Positions 1 to 9,738 of a stretch of 64,000 bases of DNA are shown in pieces. Made by a program: the position numbers and the translations under genes. Numbering within the stretch: position 1 is the first letter of the stretch; each line of letters begins with the position of its first letter. The stretch is from NCBI RefSeq assembly GCF_010672525.1, contig NZ_JAAHGH010000008.1, positions 441,739 through 505,738 of the forward strand. The letters run 5' to 3'. The notes beneath the pieces are model-generated. The model was given only the letters and a program-made list of their open reading frames with translations. It had not been told where the DNA came from and ran no database searches. This DNA comes from Okeania sp. SIO2B3 (GTDB taxonomy: Bacteria; Cyanobacteriota; Cyanobacteriia; Cyanobacteriales; Microcoleaceae).

Positions 1-144
1 TTGATTTGAGGATAACAAAAGCTTCGATAACGTCCAATTCCATTAAACCTTGGTTTTCCTAATCTAGTTCCATTTTTGTCTGCCTTAAACCATCTATCAA
101 AGGCAAGTTTTACCCGTTTTATGCAGTATTGACAAAAAATCATT
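1..144 (-). pseudogene. tnpB fragment, cut by window edge
   Basis: Read on the minus strand, this segment is open to the window edge and encodes the middle-N part of an IS200/IS605-type TnpB (OrfB), recognisable from the stretch LAFDRWFKADKNGTRLGKPR followed by a GRYRSFCYPQ motif. The usual N-terminal 60 or so residues (YKYRIYP-type start) are not found upstream, so the copy is probably 5' truncated, although the ORF continues outside the window and cannot be judged fully. It is too short for the ORF track. Confidence 0.6.
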
Positions 145-182
145 TAAAGAAAAAGCGCAATTTAAAGTAGTGGACTGACACG

Positions 183-342
183 CCTAAAATGGTGCATCGG
201 GTAGGGGCGGGTTCTGCGGATAGGGGCGGGTTCCGCGTTAAGTTAATGGTGTCACCCACGACTGAGTAAACCCGCCCCTTATTAAAAATTATAAATCAGA
301 AATAAAAAATCTATTCATTACTATTGTGACATACGCAATAGT
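183..342. repeat. GC-rich inverted repeat plus AT-rich direct repeat copy 1
   Basis: Bases 190-235 carry two copies of a TAGGGGCGGGTT motif, with the complementary AACCCGCCCCTTA at about 269-281, so the segment can fold back on itself. It is followed at 291-342 by a roughly 52-bp AT-rich unit that recurs 146 bp downstream (437-488). The gap 145-937 otherwise holds no recognisable gene; the 63-aa and 70-aa track ORFs here lack any family motif. Confidence 0.6.
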
Positions 343-436
343 AAACTCAAACCTCTATGAATTCTGAACTTGGAGTTACTTGCGCTCCCATCAAACTACT
401 CTGAGCAGTCAGTCAACAAAAATCACTCTATTTATT

Positions 437-488
437 ATAAATCAGAAATAAAAAATCTATTCATTACTATTTTGATATACGCAACAGT
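437..488. repeat. AT-rich direct repeat copy 2
   Basis: Second copy of the unit at 291-342, starting ATAAATCAGAAATAAAAAAT, with only a few substitutions. Function unknown. The two copies bracket a segment with no recognised coding content. Confidence 0.6.
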
Positions 489-937
489 AGAACATTGCAC
501 TATCACAACAGCCACTCGACATCTTTCTGGCAAGAATATCCACTTTGCACTACATAAGTAATACAAAAAACATGGAGCGATCGCCCAGAGAAAAAGCTAT
601 TAAAAAAAGTTTTAGGAGTCTTCTTATATAACTTTTGACTTTTAAATTTTGATTTAATTAGAATGGATAGAAAAACAGTAGTGGACTGTTTCATCTTAAA
701 ATATTGCAATAGCAAATTTTTAAGAGATAACTTCCTCTAGTTACAATTAGTTACATAGAATATTCAGTCAAAAGTTACTATGAGTTATTTTATGATTAAT
801 ACTTTAACTACTAATAAATAAAATTCTTTCAAGTTGAGATAATTGATGAGTTAATTCCACCTTGAATATACACTCTCTCTAAATCTAATATTCTCCTCAA
901 CTCCATCAGACATGATCTTACCTAAAAGATATACAGT

Positions 938-1789
938 ATGATCAAACATGGTAAAAATAAAATTAATATGCTGCACTTAATTCCGAAACTTTTCATAACA
1001 ATTCTTTTATTATCTGTATTTTCCTTGAGTAACCCATCAAATTTAATGGCAGCCACTCAACCACAAAATATAACTCCTACTCAATTAGAAGAATTAAACA
1101 ATCTATTTGATCGAGCCTTAAGTGCCAGTAATAATGGTGATTTTGCCAACGCCGAACAATTATGGACTCAAATCTTAGAACAATATCCTGATAATCCAGC
1201 AATTTGGAGCAATAGGGGTAATATCAGACTTAGCCAAAATAAAATAGAAGAGGCAATATCTGATTATCAAAAAGCAATAGAAATTTTTCCTAATGCTCCC
1301 GACCCTTATCTAAATCGTGGTATTGCTTATGAAAGACTCAACAAATGGTCAGAAGCGATCGCTGATTATAATCAAGTTATAGAATTAGACCCCGAAGATC
1401 CAATAGCCTACAATAACCGCGGCAATGCTGAAGCGGGACTAGGAGAATGGGAAAAAGCGACTGAAGATTACAAAAAAGCCTCTGAATTAGCTCCTGAATA
1501 TGCCTTTGCTCGTGCCAATTATTCTCTAGCTCTTTACCAAATTGGACAAACTCAAGAAGCAGTAAAAACTATAAAAAGTCTGGTTCGTAAATATCCTAAC
1601 TTTGCTGATATGCGGGCAGCATTAACTGCTTGTCTTTGGGAACAAGGCAAAAAAGGAGAAGCAGAAAGTAACTGGGTAGCTGCTGTAGGATTAGATCCCC
1701 GTTATCAAGACCTTGATTGGGTAGCTAACGTTCGTCGTTGGCCTCCTACATTAGTTAATAGTTTGGAGAAATTTATCAAAATAGAATAA
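938..1789 (+). CDS. Secreted TPR-repeat protein
   Basis: 283 residues. The N-terminus has a basic start, a hydrophobic core (about residues 15-33) and a likely cleavage site near LMAA, so export to periplasm or thylakoid lumen is expected. An internal ATG (MLHLIPKLF) about 10 codons in could be the real start. From about residue 45 to 240 there are five to six 34-residue TPR units, the clearest being around WSNRGNIRLSQNKIEEAISD and the next two (YLNRGIAYERLNKWSEAIAD, AYNNRGNAEAGLGEWEKATE). TPR proteins scaffold other proteins; similar lumenal TPR proteins in cyanobacteria are often tied to photosystem assembly, but no partner can be named from this context. It stands alone, followed by IS-derived sequence. 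Confidence 0.75.
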   Translation: MIKHGKNKINMLHLIPKLFITILLLSVFSLSNPSNLMAATQPQNITPTQLEELNNLFDRALSASNNGDFANAEQLWTQILEQYPDNPAIWSNRGNIRLSQNKIEEAISDYQKAIEIFPNAPDPYLNRGIAYERLNKWSEAIADYNQVIELDPEDPIAYNNRGNAEAGLGEWEKATEDYKKASELAPEYAFARANYSLALYQIGQTQEAVKTIKSLVRKYPNFADMRAALTACLWEQGKKGEAESNWVAAVGLDPRYQDLDWVANVRRWPPTLVNSLEKFIKIE

Positions 1790-1889
1790 TTATAATTAGA
1801 TATCGTAGTAGGGCTTGAGCAATAAAGATAGATATTTCCTGTGCTAAAGTCCTACTACAAATAAAAACTTTTTGATCAGAACGTTAGCT

Positions 1890-2603
1890 TTTATACCCGC
1901 ACCATAATCTTTGATTTGGTGTCGGGATTAATGCTAACGCACTTTTGTGGTATAATAATAACATAAAAGACACTCCGCTGTTAAGCTTTAGTGTCAAAAA
2001 AAAGGTCAAAGTTCTTGAAAGCTAGATATAAATATCGCATCTACCCGGCAGCAGATCCAAATCACTAAATTAAATCAACTTTTTGGTTGTTGTCGGTATG
2101 TGTGGAATCAATCATTAGCACAATGTGAAAAATACGGCAGAGAATTTAGGGTCATTGATAGATGGGAGCCTACATCGCAAAAATGTAGTTGTTGTGGATT
2201 TAAAGGAGGTAAGAAAGAGTTAAATGTCCGTCAATGGACTTGCTTAAATTGTGGTGCCAAACATGATAGAGATATTAATGCTGCTATCAATATTCTCAAT
2301 ACTTCTGTAGAAACAGTTGTAGAAACAGCACCTCAACCCAAAAACAAGGTTGAAGAAACTGTTGAACTTGAGAATCCAATTCAGCTATCACTTTTTGTTA
2401 GCGTAGCTCCTCCGCAGGAGGCTATAGTCGCGGGGAGCACTCCGAGACATTAAACAAGACGAGGAGCCAACGTAAATCTACCCGTAAAAAGGTAGTTGAT
2501 GGTAATGAGTCGTCTACCCGCCCTGAGTTCTTTCAGCGAGTGTCTGTTTGAATAGATGGGAATCCCGCGCTGCAGGTACAGGTCAGCGTCGGGAGGATGT
2601 CAA
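1890..2603 (+). mobile_element. IS605-type deletion derivative (tnpB relic with both ends)
   Basis: A left hairpin of the form CCCG(C)ACCATAATCTTTGATTTGG-TGTCGGG lies at about 1892-1926, a tnpB relic follows, and the right end carries a CGTCGGGAGGATGTCAA motif ending at 2603. TCAA is the known right-end cleavage tetranucleotide of IS608-type elements, and closely related right ends occur elsewhere in this window (about 30588, 58685, 61093). The left boundary is approximate. Confidence 0.55.
2015..2453 (+). pseudogene. tnpB with internal deletion and frameshift
   Basis: A TTG start at 2015 opens an OrfB N-terminus (KARYKYRIYPAAD), which is frameshifted near 2060, continues in another frame (ITKLNQLFGCCRYVWN) and then joins directly to the C-terminal RuvC/zinc region: PTSQKCSCCGFKGG, WTCLNCGAKHDRDINAA. 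About 200 internal residues, including the first two RuvC acidic residues, are absent, so no active nuclease can be made. The zinc finger, last RuvC Asp (DRDINAA) and the 3' end that would template an omega RNA are preserved. The 117-aa track ORF is the C-terminal half only. Confidence 0.75.
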
Positions 2604-2750
2604 AACTTAATTATCTGGCAATATTATGTAGGCCATAGAAAATAGGCAATAGTGTAGGAGGATCACTAATTTCCCAGACAAATGTCTGGGAACGTATAGT
2701 AGTCGCCAGGGTAGTTAGGACATTCTCAAACCTTAAAATTTCGTTACATC

Positions 2751-2800
2751 CAGAATTTAACTTCAGAATTTAACTTCAGAATTTAACTTCAGAATTCTAA
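2751..2800. repeat. 13-bp tandem repeat
   Basis: Three perfect copies of CAGAATTTAACTT plus a degenerate fourth, immediately beyond the 3' end of secG. No function is evident. Confidence 0.85.
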
Positions 2801-2804
2801 ATTA

Positions 2805-3038
2805 TTACTGTGGTAACCACCCTGCACTAAGAAGTATGGTTAAACCCATAAAAAGCACAGAAAAAGTCCAAGTAATCCTATTCAAAGTTATCTCTGCACT
2901 TTTGGTGCTAGTAAACAATTGAGCTTGTCCACCAATACCACCAATTCCATCACCTTTGGGGCTGTGTAACAATACAAATACAACAATACCTATAGCCGAT
3001 ATAATCCAGATAATTTCCGCAAGTTGAACAACATTCAT
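2805..3038 (-). CDS. secG: SecG, preprotein translocase subunit
   Basis: 77 residues, the normal cyanobacterial SecG length. Two membrane segments (about 7-26 and 55-75) flank the conserved cytoplasmic loop with LLHSPKGDGIGGIGGQAQLF. SecG associates with SecYE and stimulates export of proteins through the inner and thylakoid membranes. It lies 109 bp downstream of gpmI on the same strand; gpmI-secG adjacency is common in cyanobacteria and suggests co-transcription. The spacer includes an AATTATT array (about 3094-3120). Confidence 0.93.
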   Translation of the reverse strand: MNVVQLAEIIWIISAIGIVVFVLLHSPKGDGIGGIGGQAQLFTSTKSAEITLNRITWTFSVLFMGLTILLSAGWLPQ

Positions 3039-3147
3039 AGTTTTTAATTCGTTAAAAAATCCAAGAATTTCACTGATATTGGGAAGGAGAGGTAATTATT
3101 AATTATTAATTATTAATTGTTGAACTGCCTCCTGCCTTACTGACTTA

Positions 3148-4746
3148 CTACAAACCTACTCGTACAGGAGTACGATTTTGTTGAATATCATATCCGGCAT
3201 TTTCAATAATTGACCTTCCAGTCATCTCAGGAGGTTGGGGCAACTGTAAAATTTCCAAAATAGTTGGTGCTACATCTGCTAAACACCCATCTTGTCGCAA
3301 AGGAACTTCAGTGCCATGACCGGGAATTTTTCGTCCTTCTCCTTCTATTAGTATAAATGGCACTGGGTTTGTCGTGTGAGCTGTCCAAGGACTTCCTTCT
3401 TCGTCCCACATATATTCAGCATTACCATGGTCAGCAATGATTATTGCTGTGCCGCCTGCCTTACTAATACTATCTAAAAGTTTTCCTAAACAATGGTCAA
3501 CTGTTTTAACTGCATTCACCGCTGCATCCATAACCCCAGTATGACCTACCATGTCAGGGTTAGCATAATTCATCACAATTAGAGAATAGATTTGTTTTTC
3601 CACAGCAGCGATCGCTACTTCTGTAACTTCTGCTGCTGACATTTCTGGCGCTTCATCATAATGAGCTACCATTGGACTTTGAATCAATTCTCGGTCTTCT
3701 CCCTCAAATGGTTGTTCTAAACCTCCATTGAAAAAGTAAGTTACATGAGCATATTTTTCAGTTTCAGCAGTGCGGAGTTGACGGAGACCATGCTGAGAAA
3801 TTACTTGTCCGAGAATATTATTTAAGTTTTGAGGCTTAAAAGCCACTAAGACGGGTAAACTAGGATCATATTGAGTAAAAGTTAAAAATGTCAATGGTTG
3901 AATTTGCTGGCGCTCAAACCCATTAAAATCTGGATCTACAAAAGCTTGAGTCAATTGACGAGCACGATCAGGACGAAAATTAAAGAATATTACTCCATCT
4001 CCAGGTTCTATCGCTCCAGGGGATACTCTAACTGGGATAACAAATTCATCTGTTATACCCTCAGTATAAGACTGTTGTAGTAAATCAGAAGCAGAGCAAC
4101 CAACTCCATAACCGTCTTTGGTCATCACTTCATAAGCTTTTTGAATTCTATCCCATCGTTTATCCCGGTCCATTGCATAGTAGCGACCGCTAATAGTTGC
4201 AATTCGTCCTACACCACTTTGATTAATGTGATATTCTATTTGTTTGAGTACCTGAACTCCTGATTTTGGGTTTGTATCACGTCCATCAGTAATAGCATGA
4301 ATACAAACATCTGAAATTCCTTTTGCTTTGGCCATATCCAGTAAACCTAACAAGTGGTTTACATGAGAATGAACTCCTCCTGGGGAACATAAACCCACTA
4401 AATGTAGTTTGGAATTACGCTCACTAACATCTTGACAACATTTTTCAATATCTTGATTTTGACCAATTGAGCCATCTTCTACGGCATCAGATATTCTTAC
4501 CAACTCCTGGGGTACAATTCTCCCCGCACCAATATTTAAGTGACCGACCTCCGAGTTACCCATTTGACCTTCTGGCAAACCTACTGCTTTGCCAGAAGCT
4601 TGCATCAAAGTTCTAGGATATGCTTGCCAAAGGCTATCAATTAGAGGTGTTTCACCAATAGCAATGGCATTTCCTTCTTTTTCTTCTCGATAACCCCAAC
4701 CATCTAGAATAATTAGTACAACCGGAGATATAGAAACTGTTCCCAT
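3148..4746 (-). CDS. gpmI: 2,3-bisphosphoglycerate-independent phosphoglycerate mutase
   Basis: 532 residues, typical of iPGM. It interconverts 3- and 2-phosphoglycerate in glycolysis using two Mn ions. The N-terminal alkaline-phosphatase-like motif VVLIILDGWGYRE supplies the first metal-binding Asp. The catalytic Ser lies in EGQMGNSEVGHLNIGAGR. DGRD, HVNH and the C-terminal metal motif DHGNAE followed by AHTTNPVP are all present, so it should be active. The ATG start is followed directly by the conserved region. secG follows downstream. Confidence 0.96.
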   Translation of the reverse strand: MGTVSISPVVLIILDGWGYREEKEGNAIAIGETPLIDSLWQAYPRTLMQASGKAVGLPEGQMGNSEVGHLNIGAGRIVPQELVRISDAVEDGSIGQNQDIEKCCQDVSERNSKLHLVGLCSPGGVHSHVNHLLGLLDMAKAKGISDVCIHAITDGRDTNPKSGVQVLKQIEYHINQSGVGRIATISGRYYAMDRDKRWDRIQKAYEVMTKDGYGVGCSASDLLQQSYTEGITDEFVIPVRVSPGAIEPGDGVIFFNFRPDRARQLTQAFVDPDFNGFERQQIQPLTFLTFTQYDPSLPVLVAFKPQNLNNILGQVISQHGLRQLRTAETEKYAHVTYFFNGGLEQPFEGEDRELIQSPMVAHYDEAPEMSAAEVTEVAIAAVEKQIYSLIVMNYANPDMVGHTGVMDAAVNAVKTVDHCLGKLLDSISKAGGTAIIIADHGNAEYMWDEEGSPWTAHTTNPVPFILIEGEGRKIPGHGTEVPLRQDGCLADVAPTILEILQLPQPPEMTGRSIIENAGYDIQQNRTPVRVGL

Positions 4747-5424
4747 GATTTTTTACCTTTTATACCTAATCTCGGTTCTATAATGACTAAATTCAACATA
4801 CTATAATTAAGTAGATTTTTATCTAAATTAATATCTACTTAAACTATGTGAGTAGACCAGTATTACCAGTTATCAAGTTAACAGTTAATATTTTTAACAG
4901 ATTCGTAATTGACCCCCACTATTGAGCGATCGCTCATCAGTTAACTATTTCCAACTCCAATTGATAGGAAAAATTGAACCGGATATCAAATAATGCCTAT
5001 TGAGATTTGAGATTTTAGAGTCTCTGTTTCTTGTTTCCCCAGATATTATTTTCTTTGTCTAAATTGGGAACCACAATTTAAACCTTGAATCATTTACGAA
5101 CCATTTACTAATAGCTTTTACCCGATAACTGATAAATTGTAAGGATTCAATGAAAGCTTTAGCTAAAGATACTACATCATTCAAATCATTTCTTAATTTA
5201 ACTTCATTAATGGTATAAATATACAAAATTTAATTAGCTTTATATCAGCATAAATTTGATAAGAAAGGCGGAATAAAAGGAAATAATACCAATTATCAAA
5301 AACTTGGCAATACTTGGATTTTCTATATACTATTTATTGACGTAATTTTATTGTTAACTAACCTCTGTAATTTTTCCAGTTATTTTTACCAAATAATTAA
5401 TAATTAATAATTAAATAATTCGCG

Positions 5425-5595
5425 CCTTGAAGCCTCCCCTTTTAAGGGAAAAAAGCGGTCGAGGGATGGCGATCTTCGGAACGGCTCTGATCAGAGCGGG
5501 TCTCCTCGCTGGCCGACCATGGACCAAGAGAAAAGAAATAATATTTCCTTATATTCAATTCCGTAACGGTTAAAACCCGAGGTAATTATCAATTA
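5425..5595 (-). repeat. Dispersed repeat family A, copy 1
   Basis: Opens GCCTCCCCTTTTAAGGGAAA, contains AAGCGGTC, GGGATGGCGA and GACCAAGAGAAAAGAAA modules, and closes GGTTAAAACCCGAGGTAATTA. The same module order recurs, on either strand, at about 16106, 31530, 31810, 48652, 58290 and 60175. Its ends are short inverted repeats. Confidence 0.7.
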
Positions 5596-6122
5596 ATAAA
5601 CTCCTTCCAAGGGTAGCATTACTTTTGAGAAATGGTATAACTTCAGAAGGCAATAGAGAAAAAAGAGAAAAATATAACTCACTACAAACCATTAGACATC
5701 TCCAAAAATATTCAAAGCCTATCATAACTATCTTTAGTGGAGCGATGTAGCTGCCACACTTGCTCCGCCAACGCCACTTATTAAGATAGTTAACTTGTAC
5801 GGTTTTATGAGTATCAGAGATACTTCGTGTTACTAATATAAATGTTTATTGTACTTTTCCTTCTTATTTTTTATCTCAATTTTTCAGAACTTATATCCAT
5901 ATAAATGGTAAGCATTTTCTGCGTAATGCTTACTATAAATGAGCCAATTATTAGTCTGACTAAACCACATATTCTTAGGATTACTTTGTGATAATTATTA
6001 TCTTTTAATCTGAATCTTTCTCTAGCAATTCAAAATATTTTAATTAATCTTCAGAATGAAAAATCTTATTAGCACGCTTATTAACTTATACCCAAGTTAA
6101 TTCCTAATGTTTGAAAAATTGG

Positions 6123-6233
6123 TATAGCAATCCTAAATCATTTGTGATAATTTTATTGTTTTGGTTTTTCTCTTTCCCTGTTCCCTTTTACCTAAAATCT
6201 ACAAGATCCCACAACTCAAATAAGATTGCTATA
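6123..6233. repeat. MITE family C (TATAGCAATC ends), copy 1
   Basis: Starts TATAGCAATCCTAA and ends AAATAAGATTGCTATA, an inverted terminal repeat of about 12-16 bp enclosing about 110 bp with no coding capacity. Further copies lie at 6904-7042 and 58725-58879. Confidence 0.65.
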
Positions 6234-6414
6234 TATGATGTACATAAAATCACGTTAAAATGATTTATTCTTCCTTGGTTAAAGTCTTTTTCCTTCCTCC
6301 ACCTCTTTGAATTAATCTTTATTTCTGTTTTCACATTCGCCTCTTTATTTTTTATGATTCTATTCTTTGGGGATTTTATATGAATTTTATGATCTGTTCG
6401 TAAGTAATACCAAT

Positions 6415-6515
6415 GTAAGCATTTCCTGCGGAATGCGCTCGCATTCAGCTCTTAGCAGTCAGCACTGAGTGCAAATAATGAATAATTCCTTCTCAGGTTG
6501 AAGGAGCGTACCTTG
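6415..6515. repeat. Repeat family B (GTAAGCATTTCC), copy 1
   Basis: Begins GTAAGCATTTCCTGCGGAAT and contains the CAGCTCTTAGCAGTCAGC tract and a segment ending AGGTTGAAGGAGCGTACC. The reverse complement of this order is found at 32018-32134. Confidence 0.65.
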
Positions 6516-6903
6516 GCAGTAACTTTTAATTCTCTCTCAATTTTTCAATTGCTTTGACCTCCTACTCTCATAAATAGCTGAAGTCCGCAGTTCCGACCAT
6601 AGGAGGCTAGCTGATGGCTAAATACTTAAATACCAATCATTCTTTTTGTTTCTTTTAGATGATTATAAATATATTCTAAAGTTGGATTCATTTTGGTGAT
6701 CCCAGACATAAATGGTTTTGATATTTCTAGCTTATTTTTTATTTTCTAGTTCACAATTAATATTAGCTTTATACCAGTTTTATATGAGGTTGCATAGAAT
6801 GATGAAATTCATTAAATCGATCTATCTTTATCTACGCTTACCTACGGTCAATTCTGCTTGAAATATTATTCTATGCAGCTTAATTTCAATTTAGTATTAC
6901 GTT

Positions 6904-7042
6904 ATATAGCAATCCTAAATTGGTTGTGAAAATTTTTATAATAGTTAATTTTAACTGAAAACCTTTAAAATTATGTACCTCGCCAATCCTATGGCTCTCC
7001 TAACTGCCACCAGAATATTACAATCTAAATAAGATTGCTATA
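6904..7042. repeat. MITE family C, copy 2
   Basis: TATAGCAATCCTAAATTGGT at the left end and TCTAAATAAGATTGCTATA at the right end match copy 1 while the interior differs. It ends about 110 bp upstream of the next gene, so it may form part of that gene's promoter region. Confidence 0.65.
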
Positions 7043-7151
7043 GTTATTGAAATTCTATCTAAAAACATAAAAATGTGGTATTTGGAGTACCAGTTATGGT
7101 ATTGTTAATCTTAAACTATTGTAAAATTTATCAACATAAACAAAATTTCAA

Positions 7152-7775
7152 ATGAACAAAAAATTCTTATATTTCGTCAGCATAGGAATATTAGCTACCT
7201 GGATACTTAGAGGTGAATCTGTAGCATTTAATGATGAAGATATGCAACTAATGGCATTATCAGATTCTGCCAGTTTTTCTAACCAAATTCTAGCTCAAGT
7301 TCCAGATTCTCCATCTCCTGATTCACAATCAGAATCGACTATTCCATCAGCAGAAATTCCAGAAAAGTCCAATACAGTTGCTAACTTGATCCAATCTACC
7401 GACCCAGAGGAAAGAGAAAAAGTTTTACAGCAAAACTTAGGAAATGAGCTAGATGATACTACAATTCAACCTTCTGAAACAATATCTGTTCCCAGAGGTA
7501 GAGACCCATTTTCTGTTGTTCCTGAAATACCAGTACCAGAATTAGCACCTGAAGAATCTTCCGTAGCCCAATTGCCAGAAATACAAGGCCAACAACTACC
7601 TGGTCTACCTACCCTTCCTGAAACTACAGCCCCCACTACTTGGCGACAAAACGCTAGAAGGATAGTGCCTAGTGATGATAATCTAATTGTTGCTCAACAA
7701 AGACGAAGAAGACCATTACCTAATACTTCACCATTTGAACAAAATACAAATTCATTTGTAGAACATGGTTGTTAA
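7152..7775 (+). CDS. Secreted proline/serine-rich protein, shorter paralogue of next gene
   Basis: 207 residues with an N-terminal hydrophobic segment (about 5-25) and a low-complexity body rich in Pro, Ser and Glu. It shares blocks in the same order with the downstream protein: SNTVANLIQSTDPEEREKVLQQ, RGRDPFSVVPEIPVPE, and QQLPGLPTLPETTAPTTWR. It stops before the part that in the neighbour becomes the polyproline linker and folded C-terminal domain, so it is either a truncated duplicate or a naturally short version. I do not recognise a named family. It lies 74 bp upstream of the paralogue start. Confidence 0.6.
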   Translation: MNKKFLYFVSIGILATWILRGESVAFNDEDMQLMALSDSASFSNQILAQVPDSPSPDSQSESTIPSAEIPEKSNTVANLIQSTDPEEREKVLQQNLGNELDDTTIQPSETISVPRGRDPFSVVPEIPVPELAPEESSVAQLPEIQGQQLPGLPTLPETTAPTTWRQNARRIVPSDDNLIVAQQRRRRPLPNTSPFEQNTNSFVEHGC

Positions 7776-7849
7776 CTTTATCCCAAACGTAGTATGATTT
7801 TGCTAAATTTTTGCTACCCTTGACAATATTAGGCTTTTCGGAACAAGCA

Positions 7850-9034
7850 ATGCGTAAATTTTTACTAATATTAGGAGCTGGGTTATTATCTTTGTGGATA
7901 AGTGGATGTGAATCTCTACCATTTTTGAATAGAGGAAACAGTTCTACTGCCAATACCCCAGAATCTTCTCCTACTCCCATAGACCCTCCTGAAGCTCCTT
8001 CTCCACTTGCTGTTGACGAACCTTTCCCATCTCCAGATGTTCCCCAAAAGTCAGATACGGCAAAAGACTTAATTAGGTCTACAGATCCGAATGAAAGAAC
8101 AAAATCCCTCCAACAAGAAGTTAAAACTCAAACACCTACTTCTATTTCCAGCATTCCAGAGACCAGAGACCCCTTCTCAAATTTACCAACTATTCCAGTA
8201 CCAACTCGCAGATCGAATCAAACAGGAGATTCTGTATCTACCCAACTTCCTGAATTAGATAGTCAACAAGTACCAAATATTCCTACTCTACCAGAAACTA
8301 AATCCCCTTCCTCTTGGAGGGAACCAGAGTTAACTGTAACCAGAACAAACCAAGGGACAGACTCAAAGCAAGTTGCTCAACAAAAAAATTCACAACAGCC
8401 ATCTGCTACAAACAGACAAAATTCAAGTTCAGCTCAATCTCCCTCTCCATCAAGAGAAACAATAACTCCATCAAGGCAAACGGCCAACAGTAGGCCACCA
8501 CAAAATACAAACAAACAAGCAGCATCAGGAAACAATACTCAGTCAGGGAAAAATAGTAACACCACAGTTGCCGCTCATCCTCCAGGTACTACACAACAAT
8601 CACAATCTCAAGAGCCACCACCTCCACCAAAACCCCCAGAGTTGCCCAGTTCATCTACTCAACAAGTACCAGGTTTACCAGAATTACCAATAGGCTCAAC
8701 CCCACCACCTCAGTGGCGAGGGCCAGGTTTTCCACCACCACCACCACCACCACCACCGCCACCGCCACCACCACCACCGCCACCAGACACTACTATCGCC
8801 GACGGTATAGAAGTTAGTGGAGTTGTACAAGTTGGCCATCAAAAGCAAATCATTGTCAAGGTTCCTACAGAACCTACAAGTAGATATGTAAAAATTGGAC
8901 AACGACTAGCTAATGGTAAGGTATTGGTAAAGCGAGTGGACTTTAAGACAGGAGCTGACCCAGTTGTTGTGTTTGAGCAAAGTGGTGTCGAAATTCAAAA
9001 AGAGGTAGGAAGTCAGCCAACAACTGAGGAGTAA
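7850..9034 (+). CDS. Lipoprotein with polyproline linker and GspC/PilP-like C-terminal domain
   Basis: The track ORF starts at 7811, but ATG 7850 gives MRKFLLILGAGLLSLWISGC, a lipoprotein signal peptide with lipobox I-S-G-C, so I prefer it (about 394 aa). After the lipidated Cys comes an acidic Pro/Ser/Thr/Gln-rich region shared in part with the upstream paralogue, then a run of about 18 prolines (encoded by CCA/CCG repeats near 8740-8785), then a compact C-terminal domain: VSGVVQVGHQKQIIVKVPTE, RYVKIGQRLANGKVLVKRV, VVFEQSGVEI. That pattern resembles the homology-region/PilP domain of GspC and PilP, which links inner-membrane pilus or secretion parts to the secretin. This assignment is structural inference only. 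It could be an envelope-spanning pilus or export accessory protein. Confidence 0.6.
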   Translation: MRKFLLILGAGLLSLWISGCESLPFLNRGNSSTANTPESSPTPIDPPEAPSPLAVDEPFPSPDVPQKSDTAKDLIRSTDPNERTKSLQQEVKTQTPTSISSIPETRDPFSNLPTIPVPTRRSNQTGDSVSTQLPELDSQQVPNIPTLPETKSPSSWREPELTVTRTNQGTDSKQVAQQKNSQQPSATNRQNSSSAQSPSPSRETITPSRQTANSRPPQNTNKQAASGNNTQSGKNSNTTVAAHPPGTTQQSQSQEPPPPPKPPELPSSSTQQVPGLPELPIGSTPPPQWRGPGFPPPPPPPPPPPPPPPPPPDTTIADGIEVSGVVQVGHQKQIIVKVPTEPTSRYVKIGQRLANGKVLVKRVDFKTGADPVVVFEQSGVEIQKEVGSQPTTEE

Positions 9035-9171
9035 GAAAAAATAAATTATCCTAATTTTTATACTCGATCTACTTATTTGGCTCTTTCCCTACCAACAGAC
9101 TTCATAATTTCCAATGCAGTTGTTGCTAGACAAGGATTTGGCCACGGATACACAGATGATTAATCTGCATT

Positions 9172-9312
9172 ATGTGAAGCTCCAAAAAAACGGCAAGGAA
9201 TTTCCCGTTGCATTGCCACAAAAATTATGATAGTATGTAATTATTGTTCGGTACTCGCCCCTAAGTATGACTTTTTATTCAACCAAAGAACAGCATTTCG
9301 CCACTGAATATA
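9172..9312. repeat. About 135-bp direct repeat, copy 1
   Basis: Contains GAAGCTCCAAAAAAACGGCA and ATTTCCCGTTGCATTGCCAC and ends near CAGCATTTCGCCACTGAATA. Nearly the same sequence recurs 312 bp downstream. It looks like a decayed duplicated transposon fragment but no transposase family could be named. Confidence 0.65.
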
Positions 9313-9484
9313 TAAAAGTAGAGAAAAGTTATCATGCTGTGTAGCACTCTGATAAAGAAGTGGCGACACCGAAAAATGTTTCACCCCATCAACACATCCA
9401 TATATACTCATGCAGAAGCGATGTAGCTATCGCACTTGCTCCGCCAACGCTATTATTCACAAACCAAAGAAAAATTATCATCTT

Positions 9485-9625
9485 GTAAAGCTCCAAAAAA
9501 CAGCAAGGGATTTCCCGTTGCATCGCCACAAAAATTATGATAGTATGTAATTAATGGGTGGTACTTGCCCATAGGAATGATTTTTTATTCAACTAAAAAA
9601 ACAGCATTTCGTGACTGAATATATG
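9485..9625. repeat. About 135-bp direct repeat, copy 2
   Basis: Second copy of 9172-9312 with about 10 percent substitutions by eye. The 9035-9738 gap contains only these copies and a shared tract with GCGATGTAGCTATCGCACTTG at about 9418. Confidence 0.65.
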
Positions 9626-9738
9626 GCGTTGCTGATTAGTAATGATCTATATTCCACAGTTCTGTGGAACTCTATATAATAATGGAATCAAGAAACAATA
9701 GAAACTCTTTAAATTAATAAATAGGCTTGATATCGGCC

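Larger units (their letters stand above)
4747..7151. other. 2.4-kb gene-free, repeat-filled gap
   Basis: No ORF with family signatures is found. What can be seen are pieces of dispersed repeats: a copy of the A family (about 5425-5595), a tract GCGATGTAGCTGCCACACTTG (about 5742) that recurs at about 9418, a GTAAGCATT-family piece (6415-6515), two elements ending in TATAGCAATC (6123-6233 and 6904-7042) and a tract with AGGAGGCTAGCTGATGGCT (about 6602). The rest is AT-rich and unrecognised. Confidence 0.7.

Noticed and set aside
370-715. Track ORFs of 63 and 70 aa
   Set aside because: No family motifs, overlapping opposite strands, and one runs through a direct repeat; treated as chance ORFs.
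8696-8902. Minus-strand ORF rich in Trp
   Set aside because: It is the antisense of the polyproline CCA/CCG tract.
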